From positions 1-8,657 of the forward strand of contig CATMRH010000054.1 in assembly GCA_950073955.1 (NCBI GenBank): a DNA stretch of 8,657 nucleotides. Direction: 5' to 3'. Positions 4,416 to 8,657 of this stretch are shown here, piece by piece; the first letter of the stretch is position 1, and every line of letters starts with the position of its first letter. Both the position numbers and the translations under genes were made by a program. The notes beneath the pieces are model-generated. The model searched no databases, was not told the DNA's origin, and saw nothing but the letters and a program-made list of their open reading frames with translations. Origin of the DNA: an uncultured archaeon (GTDB taxonomy: Archaea; Thermoproteota; Nitrososphaeria; Nitrososphaerales; Nitrosopumilaceae).

Positions 4416-5072
4416 TTTATCGAAAATTTGGTAAAGTTTTGTTCTCTTTGCCATCACTCCAGCAAGTAATATTCCAATAACAGCCCCTCCAATGACATCC
4501 ATAGGGAAATGTTGTAAGACATAGATTCTGCTAATTGAAATCATCACTGGGTAAAGAAATAGCAAATATGCGCCTCGAGGGAATCGTTCTGAAAGTGCAT
4601 AACCCAAGATTATTGCGATTATCATAGCTCTGGCTGCATGACCAGAAGGATATGATGCATTATAGCCGCCTTCACAAAATAATGCATATGTATCACGGCT
4701 AATTTCTACAGGAAATGGCGTGCCCTCATACTCAAAATCAGGTCCGTCTCTATCAATTCCACATTTGATATATCCTGTGAGTAGTGTTGAAAGCACAATC
4801 AGAATCATCAGAGTAATTCCAATTCTACGGGTTTTTCGAATAATTAACATCAGAATTCCAAATGCCATCATCCACAAAACCTCGCCACTTTCTGTGACAT
4901 ACTGCATAATGAGGTCTAATGTAGGATTTCCAACATTTTGAGAGAAAAATGAAATTACACTTTGATCAAAACTTTCAGTTACTTCATAGTATACTAAAGC
5001 AGAGAGAACTAGAAACAAAATTGTTAGTAGTACAAAGGAACGTGACCTGATATCAAAAATCCAATTTTGCAA
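4404..5072 (-). CDS. PAP2-family integral membrane phosphatase
   Basis: A 222-residue membrane protein with about six hydrophobic helices (15-30, 66-79, 84-102, 147-160, 168-184, 190-207). The phosphatidic acid phosphatase type 2 signatures are visible: motif 2 YPSGH at 141-145 and motif 3 SR-x5-H-x3-D (S181, R182, H188, D192), which supply the catalytic histidines. Motif 1 is K103-x4-R108-x-G110-P111, so the arginine normally preceding P is glycine. The family dephosphorylates lipid phosphates such as phosphatidate or isoprenyl diphosphates at the membrane; the archaeal substrate is unknown. The start is TTG (5070-5072): a stop codon directly precedes it in frame and the next Met is residue 56. 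GAGG lies 9 nt upstream of the TTG and a TATA-like TTAAAA 24 nt upstream. The gene is divergent from phosphoglycerate kinase, and its 3' end overlaps the convergent small gene. Confidence 0.88.
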   Translation of the reverse strand: MQNWIFDIRSRSFVLLTILFLVLSALVYYEVTESFDQSVISFFSQNVGNPTLDLIMQYVTESGEVLWMMAFGILMLIIRKTRRIGITLMILIVLSTLLTGYIKCGIDRDGPDFEYEGTPFPVEISRDTYALFCEGGYNASYPSGHAARAMIIAIILGYALSERFPRGAYLLFLYPVMISISRIYVLQHFPMDVIGGAVIGILLAGVMAKRTKLYQIFDKSKT

Positions 5073-5096
5073 TTAATTAAACCTCAAGTACGTAGC

Positions 5097-5102
5097 TTTT
5101 AA
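5097..5102 (-). promoter_or_regulatory. TATA-like element of the PAP2 gene
   Basis: Minus-strand TTAAAA, 24 nt before the TTG start. A GAGG (minus strand of 5082-5085) lies 9 nt before the start, so both leaderless and Shine-Dalgarno initiation are conceivable. A 14-bp palindrome is immediately upstream. Confidence 0.4.
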
Positions 5103-5105
5103 TTT

Positions 5106-5119
5106 TTATCAATTGATAA
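5106..5119. repeat. Perfect 14-bp palindrome between PAP2 and PGK genes
   Basis: TTATCAATTGATAA reads identically on both strands. It lies just upstream of the PAP2 TATA-like element and about 70 bp ahead of the PGK TATA box. Its position and symmetry suit the binding site of a dimeric regulator, such as an Lrp/AsnC or MarR-type protein. No regulator can be named from sequence. Confidence 0.5.
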
Positions 5120-5154
5120 GTTTTGTAAGTGTAAATCACTGTTTAGAAATAAGA

Positions 5155-5183
5155 TTTGAGAAAATAGTTCTGATCGGCTCAAA
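5155..5183 (+). repeat. Inverted repeat directly upstream of the PGK TATA box
   Basis: TTTGAG (5155-5160) and CTCAAA (5178-5183) are perfect 6-bp arms with a 17-nt spacer. The right arm ends 3 nt before the PGK promoter element. The spacer includes most of TGATCGGC (5171-5178), an 8-mer also found at the same distance before another promoter (4050-4057). Confidence 0.35.
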
Positions 5184-5186
5184 GAA

Positions 5187-5193
5187 TTTAACC
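5187..5193 (+). promoter_or_regulatory. TATA-like element of the PGK gene
   Basis: TTTAACC, 20 nt before the GTG at 5214, in the same AATTTAACC context as the Lys-rich protein gene. It favours the GTG at 5214 over the GTG at 5196, which would lie upstream of the expected transcription start. Confidence 0.5.
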
Positions 5194-5213
5194 AAGTGCA
5201 TAATAGAAAAATC

Positions 5214-6422
5214 GTGAAGGTACTCACACTAGATGATTTTGACCTAAAAGGTAAGACTGTTTTTTTGAGAGTCGACATGAATTGCCCAATAGATCCAGAA
5301 ACAATGGAAATTTCAGGTACCAAAAGAATTGAAGAAACTACTGAAACTTTGAATTCATTAAAAGACGCCAAGGTAGTGGTCGCATCGCATCAAGGCAGGG
5401 TTGGAAATAAGGATTATACTGGAATGGACAAACATGCAAAAGTTCTTGAAAAATTTATGAACAGAGAAATAAAATATGTTGAAGATATAATTGGTGAAGC
5501 TGCACAAAATGCTATCAAGAATCTAGAAGATGGGGACATTCTACTTTTAGATAACCTTCGATTGTGTGCTGAAGAAAATTATGAGTTCAGACCTGAGAAT
5601 GCCGCCAAAACAATTATGGTTAGTCGTTTATCCAAATTATTTGATCTTTGTGTGTTAGATTCATTTCCAAGTGCGCATAGATCACATCCATCAATTGTTG
5701 GTTTTCCACAAGTTTTGCCAGCATGTGCAGGAAGAATTGTTGAAAAAGAGGTTCAAAATCTGGATGAGATAATGACTGTTGCAAAGGCACCACATGTGAT
5801 TGTTCTTGGAGGCTCAAAAATACCTGATAGAATTGAGGCAATCAAGTTATTGATTCAAAACGGTCGTGCTGACCATGTTCTGTTAACAGGATTGATTGGG
5901 AATGTGTTTATGCGTGCACAAGCCAGAATCAAATCTCCTCTAGGTATCAAAATGGAAGATGAGGTCGTAGCAAAAGCACACTCTCTGATAGGTGAATATC
6001 CTGATGTTTTTGCCACACCTGTAGATATTGCAATTGACAAAGATGGAGAAAGAGTTGAGATGGATGTCAGAGAGATTGGTAAAGGTGATAAAATTTATGA
6101 TATAGGTCCAAAGACTGTCGAGTATTATTCAAAAATAATTTCAGGTGCAGGAACTGTATTCATCAGTGGACCAGCAGGATTTTTTGAAAAAGAGAACTTT
6201 AGTTATGGAACAAACGAACTACTAAATTCAGTTGCAAACTCTATGGCAACAACAATTGTAAGTGGAGGACACTTGACATCTGCACTAAAACAACTAGGAT
6301 TAGCAGACAAAATCAATCATAACAGTACAGCAGGAGGTGCCTTGGTACTTTATCTTACAGGAAAAAAGTTGCCAATGATCAAAGCACTTGAAGATGCTGC
6401 AATTAAATTCAGATCTAAATAG
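5214..6422 (+). CDS. pgk: Phosphoglycerate kinase, archaeal type
   Basis: Interconverts 3-phosphoglycerate and 1,3-bisphosphoglycerate with ATP/ADP. In an autotrophic archaeon the flow is probably gluconeogenic. The protein has 402 residues, normal for the family. The N-domain carries the 3-phosphoglycerate site: LRVDMN (18-23; R19, D21, N23), HQGR (59-62), LLDNLRL (111-117; R116) and AHRSH (154-158; R156). The C-domain carries the nucleotide site: GGSKIPD (199-205; K202), ISGPAGFFE (317-325) and NSTAGGA (370-376), with GGHLTSAL (351-358) in the archaeal form of the GGG motif. The GTG at 5214 (giving MKVLTLDDFDL) was chosen over a GTG 18 nt upstream because of the TTTAACC element. The last 8 bp overlap the convergent zinc-ribbon gene. 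Confidence 0.95.
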   Translation: MKVLTLDDFDLKGKTVFLRVDMNCPIDPETMEISGTKRIEETTETLNSLKDAKVVVASHQGRVGNKDYTGMDKHAKVLEKFMNREIKYVEDIIGEAAQNAIKNLEDGDILLLDNLRLCAEENYEFRPENAAKTIMVSRLSKLFDLCVLDSFPSAHRSHPSIVGFPQVLPACAGRIVEKEVQNLDEIMTVAKAPHVIVLGGSKIPDRIEAIKLLIQNGRADHVLLTGLIGNVFMRAQARIKSPLGIKMEDEVVAKAHSLIGEYPDVFATPVDIAIDKDGERVEMDVREIGKGDKIYDIGPKTVEYYSKIISGAGTVFISGPAGFFEKENFSYGTNELLNSVANSMATTIVSGGHLTSALKQLGLADKINHNSTAGGALVLYLTGKKLPMIKALEDAAIKFRSK

Positions 6423-6762
6423 AATAGTTGCAAGAAGGATTAGGGCAAGTTCTTTTTTCAGATGTCCCAAGATAGATGTCTTGGTTGCAAGCATTACAAT
6501 GAAGTTTTTCAACAGGATCAAATAGCTTTAACCAGATTGTAGTAAAGTTCTGTGCAATATTTCTTGCAAGACCAGAATTACAAATTTCGTTGAAGAATGA
6601 TTCAACGTCATCAATTATCCAAGACGGATCAATGTCGTCATTTTCTTTGAGTATCTCAAAAATCTCATCATTTGTAAATTTAGTATCAACATCATTGAAT
6701 TTTTCAAAGATTATTTTTCTTATTTGAAGTACAATCGGAGTTAAAGGTGTAAAATCACTCAT
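6415..6762 (-). CDS. Suf-operon-linked protein with C-terminal zinc ribbon
   Basis: A 115-residue protein I cannot name. Residues 1-82 are helical and acidic (IRKIIFEKF, DEIFEILKENDDID, WIIDDVESFFNEICNSGLA), with the spacing of a winged-helix or small helical domain ending in FTTIWLKLF. Residues 89-111 form a compact metal site: C89-x2-C92, then C106-x4-C111 in CPNPSC, i.e. a zinc ribbon, although an Fe-S or iron site cannot be excluded. Its ATG (6760-6762) is one base from the sufU-like stop (6764-6766), so it is almost certainly co-transcribed with sufS and the scaffold gene. No clear Shine-Dalgarno is seen, so coupling to upstream translation is likely. Possible roles are a regulator of the operon or a cluster-assembly accessory protein; both are guesses from position. 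Its 3' end overlaps the pgk end by 8 bp. Confidence 0.85.
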   Translation of the reverse strand: MSDFTPLTPIVLQIRKIIFEKFNDVDTKFTNDEIFEILKENDDIDPSWIIDDVESFFNEICNSGLARNIAQNFTTIWLKLFDPVEKLHCNACNQDIYLGTSEKRTCPNPSCNYSI

Positions 6763-6763
6763 A

Positions 6764-7207
6764 CTAGTAGAGATTTGCTGCGTCTTCTTTTAGTTTATCT
6801 ACATCTTGAGAATCATCAAGATGGTCTGCAAGATATGTGTAGAGAGCAGATTTGAGTACTTTAAGTGAGAGCAAGGCACATTTTATTCTGACAGCTTGAA
6901 GATGTTCAAGACCTAACTCACTTAATATGTCATTTTTTTCAATTTTTCTTACCTCATCAAGACTCTTACCTTTTGTTATTTCAGTCAAGACTGAAGAGCA
7001 AGCCATACAAATTGCACAACCTTTTCCATCGAATTTAATATCAGTAACTTTGTTATCATCAATTTTCATAGCAATATCAATACTATCACCACATAATGGA
7101 TTTGAATCATGGAAAATTACATCATGGCCTTCAAGCTTTCCATAGTTTGTAGGATTTCTTGAATAATCAACAATCATCTCATGATAAATGTCTGCATTAC
7201 CACTCAT
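6764..7207 (-). CDS. sufU: Fe-S cluster scaffold / sulfur acceptor, SufU/IscU family
   Basis: A 147-residue protein that receives sulfur from SufS or builds Fe-S clusters. The three family cysteines are present: C39 in NPLCGD (with D41), C64 in the GKGCAIC block and C110 in RIKCALLSLK. N-terminal IYHEMIVDYSRNPTNYG matches the family start. Two features are unusual. The central motif is GC-AI-C-MA-C, adding C67 and C70 where SufU proteins usually have serine. C64 and C110 are 46 residues apart, so the 18-21-residue insertion of bacterial SufU is missing; there is also no LPPVK chaperone motif as in IscU. Residues 126-147 form an acidic tail. Its ATG overlaps the sufS stop in ATGA (7204-7207), showing coupled translation. 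The symbol is by operon context; iscU-like is an acceptable alternative. Confidence 0.92.
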   Translation of the reverse strand: MSGNADIYHEMIVDYSRNPTNYGKLEGHDVIFHDSNPLCGDSIDIAMKIDDNKVTDIKFDGKGCAICMACSSVLTEITKGKSLDEVRKIEKNDILSELGLEHLQAVRIKCALLSLKVLKSALYTYLADHLDDSQDVDKLKEDAANLY

Positions 7208-8448
7208 AATTTAAACACCTTAGCTACTTTATTTAATGAATTCACAAGAGCATCAATGTCTTCTTTGGTATTGTAAATGTAAAAGCTAGCTCTTGATGTT
7301 GCAGCAACATTTAGTCGTTCCATCAAAACTTGTGCACAGTGATGACCAGAACGAACTGCTATTCCTTCCCCATCAACAATTTGTGCAACATCATGAGGAT
7401 GTACATCTGCAAAATTAAACGATATAACACCGCCACGTTTTGTAATATCTTTTGTGCCATAGATATGAATTCCTTTAACTTCGGATAATTTCTCTATAGC
7501 ATATTTCGTTAGCTCAACTTCATGTTCTCGTACATTATCCATTCCAATCTTTGTAAGATAATCAATGGCGGCTCCAAATCCAACAACATCGGCAATATTT
7601 GGAGTGCCTGCTTCAAATTTGTATGGTAAATCATTCCATGTAGTCTCATATTTGTGAACTTCTCTAATCATATCACCGCCACCATGAAATGGATTCATAG
7701 TCTCTAGGACGGATTTTCTTACCCACAAAACACCGATTCCTGTAGGACCTAACATCTTGTGTCCAGAAAATGCAAAAAAGTCACATCCTAGTTTTTCAAT
7801 GTCAACTTTCATGTGAGGTACTGCCTGAGCAGCATCAATTAGGGTAAGGACACCTGCTGCTTCGCATTTTTCAATGATCTTGTCAGCATCAGTAATTGTT
7901 CCAAGAACATTTGACATTAAGCTAAAGGTTACAAGTTTGACTTTACCTGTTGCAAGATATTTATCAAGATCATCTAAAATTAATTCCCCATTATCACCCA
8001 TTCCGATGTATTCTAATTTTGCACCTTTCTCTTGTGTAAGAAGCTGCCATGGGACAATGTTGCTGTGATGTTCATATTCAGTAGTAACAATAATGTCGCC
8101 TTCTTTGATGTTAGATCTTCCCCATGCATATGCGACAAGATTAATTGCCTCAGTAGTACCCCTGACAAAAATTATTTCTTGTCTGTCTTGTATATTTATG
8201 AAACTTGCAATTTTATCTCGTGTTGCCTCATATGCTTCAGTTGCTTCTTCAGCCAAAGCATAAACTGCTCTGTGAATATTGGCATTATGATTTTGATAAT
8301 AATCAGTAATAGAATCAATTACTTGGTTTGGTTTTTGTGTAGTTGATGCATTATCAAGATAAACTAGGGGTTTGTTATCTCTAACAGTTCTTTTAAGAAT
8401 TGGAAAATCTTTTCTTAAATTTTCAAAAGAAGAATCAGTGCTTTGCAA
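7204..8448 (-). CDS. sufS: Cysteine desulfurase SufS (PLP-dependent, group II)
   Basis: Removes sulfur from L-cysteine, giving alanine and an enzyme persulfide passed to the scaffold for Fe-S assembly. The protein has 414 residues, normal for SufS/CsdA. Visible landmarks are the N-terminal YLDNASTTQKP (30-40), RGTTEAINLVA for cofactor phosphate binding (96-106), EHHSN with the PLP-stacking H127 (126-130), IDAAQ with D205 and Q208, SGHKMLGPTG with Schiff-base K231, and RSGHHCAQ with catalytic C371 (366-373) followed by R386. The start is TTG (8446-8448): no in-frame ATG lies near the expected N-terminus, and GGAG lies 8 nt upstream inside the end of the Rieske gene. It follows that gene by 2 nt and overlaps the scaffold gene by 4 nt, so all are one operon. 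Confidence 0.96.
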   Translation of the reverse strand: MQSTDSSFENLRKDFPILKRTVRDNKPLVYLDNASTTQKPNQVIDSITDYYQNHNANIHRAVYALAEEATEAYEATRDKIASFINIQDRQEIIFVRGTTEAINLVAYAWGRSNIKEGDIIVTTEYEHHSNIVPWQLLTQEKGAKLEYIGMGDNGELILDDLDKYLATGKVKLVTFSLMSNVLGTITDADKIIEKCEAAGVLTLIDAAQAVPHMKVDIEKLGCDFFAFSGHKMLGPTGIGVLWVRKSVLETMNPFHGGGDMIREVHKYETTWNDLPYKFEAGTPNIADVVGFGAAIDYLTKIGMDNVREHEVELTKYAIEKLSEVKGIHIYGTKDITKRGGVISFNFADVHPHDVAQIVDGEGIAVRSGHHCAQVLMERLNVAATSRASFYIYNTKEDIDALVNSLNKVAKVFKL

Positions 8449-8450
8449 TT

Positions 8451-8657
8451 TTAAATCTCCACGTAAATTTCGTTATCATCTATTTTAACATTATAAACAC
8501 CAAGCGCAGTTTCTGCAGGGAGGTTTTGTGGACATCCGTCATCTAAATTAAAAACAGAAAGATGTAATGGGCATGTTACTCCTTGTTCGCTTAATATACC
8601 CATAGAAAGATCTGCTTCTTCATGAGTACAGGTTCTATCAGTTGCAAAGATCTTACC
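8451..8657 (-). CDS. Rieske-type [2Fe-2S] ferredoxin (5' end beyond window)
   Basis: The last 68 residues of a small Rieske protein, open to the right edge and ending in TAA at 8451-8453. Both cluster-binding motifs are present: C-T-H (residues 10-12 of the visible part) and C-P-L-H (29-32), sixteen residues apart, followed by the strand-rich end GVYNVKIDDNEIYVEI. In the family two cysteines and two histidines hold a [2Fe-2S] cluster for electron transfer. The total length of stand-alone Rieske ferredoxins is about 100-110 residues, so some 35 are missing. It lacks a membrane anchor in the visible part. The gene lies 2 nt upstream of sufS and supplies its Shine-Dalgarno, suggesting a redox role in Fe-S cluster assembly or a client of it; alternatively it serves an unrelated oxygenase or reductase. 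Confidence 0.9.
   Translation of the reverse strand, partial: GKIFATDRTCTHEEADLSMGILSEQGVTCPLHLSVFNLDDGCPQNLPAETALGVYNVKIDDNEIYVEI
8456..8460 (-). promoter_or_regulatory. Shine-Dalgarno of sufS
   Basis: Minus-strand GGAGA overlapping the last sense codons of the Rieske gene, with GGAG ending 8 nt before the TTG start. It decides the otherwise weak TTG as the start of sufS and shows that translation inside this operon is Shine-Dalgarno dependent. Confidence 0.6.

Noticed and set aside
5196..5213. Upstream GTG start for phosphoglycerate kinase
   Set aside because: It is only 2 nt past the TTTAACC promoter element; starting at 5214 gives the normal PGK N-terminus (KVLTLDDF).
5099..5371. 90-codon minus-strand open frame over the pgk start
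   Set aside because: It is antisense to conserved PGK N-terminal residues and runs through the PAP2/pgk promoter region.
8032..8346. 104-codon open frame on the plus strand opposite sufS
   Set aside because: It lies wholly antisense to a clearly identified sufS with intact active site, and its translation is cysteine- and serine-rich with no recognisable domain.

Overview
The window is AT-rich archaeal DNA, most likely from a marine ammonia-oxidising thaumarchaeote (Nitrososphaerota, Nitrosopumilus-like). The evidence is an archaeal-type phosphoglycerate kinase, an AsnC/Lrp regulator, a one-finger C2H2 mini-protein, a tRNA-Leu with a probable 16-nt intron in the anticodon loop, and TATA boxes placed 20-27 nt ahead of start codons (leaderless transcripts). 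Genus-level placement is inference, because no search could be run.

Layout, left to right. 1-80: probable 3' tail of a plus-strand gene entering from the left. 162-605 (-): Lrp/AsnC regulator. 606-945: a 340-bp stretch without an intact gene; it holds the Lrp promoter, a decayed fragment resembling the N-terminal (core-binding) domain of a tyrosine recombinase, and a stem-loop at the end of the HD gene. 946-2187 (-): a two-gene operon of a DedA/VTT-like membrane protein followed, with no intergenic base, by an HD-domain phosphohydrolase. 2371-2493 (+): C2H2 mini-protein. 2539-2639 (-): tRNA-Leu(CAA). 2761-3075 (+): small OB-fold ssDNA-binding protein. 3156-3968 (-): coiled-coil protein with a histone-H1-like Lys/Ala tail encoded by tandem DNA repeats. 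4104-4415 (+): unknown small protein. 4404-5072 (-): PAP2-family membrane phosphatase, convergent and overlapping. 5214-6422 (+): phosphoglycerate kinase. 6415-8657 (-): an iron-sulfur cluster operon transcribed as Rieske ferredoxin (cut by the right edge), sufS, sufU-like scaffold, then a small zinc-ribbon protein.

The clearest cooperating set is the Fe-S operon. SufS takes sulfur from cysteine, the SufU/IscU-like protein is the acceptor or scaffold, the Rieske ferredoxin is a [2Fe-2S] electron carrier, and the zinc-ribbon protein is an unrecognised passenger tightly coupled to them (1-nt gap). The scaffold is unusual: its central motif carries three cysteines (C64, C67, C70) and it lacks the insertion typical of bacterial SufU.

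Gene starts fall into two classes. First genes of transcripts have a TATA box about 25 nt upstream and no Shine-Dalgarno; internal genes (HD, sufS) have GGAG 7-8 nt before the start. Four genes appear to use GTG or TTG. Several divergent promoter regions carry perfect palindromes or inverted repeats that could be operators. I see no complete mobile element, no CRISPR array and no obvious defence system; the best candidates for undescribed biology are the Suf-linked zinc-ribbon protein with the cysteine-rich scaffold, and the H1-like tailed protein.
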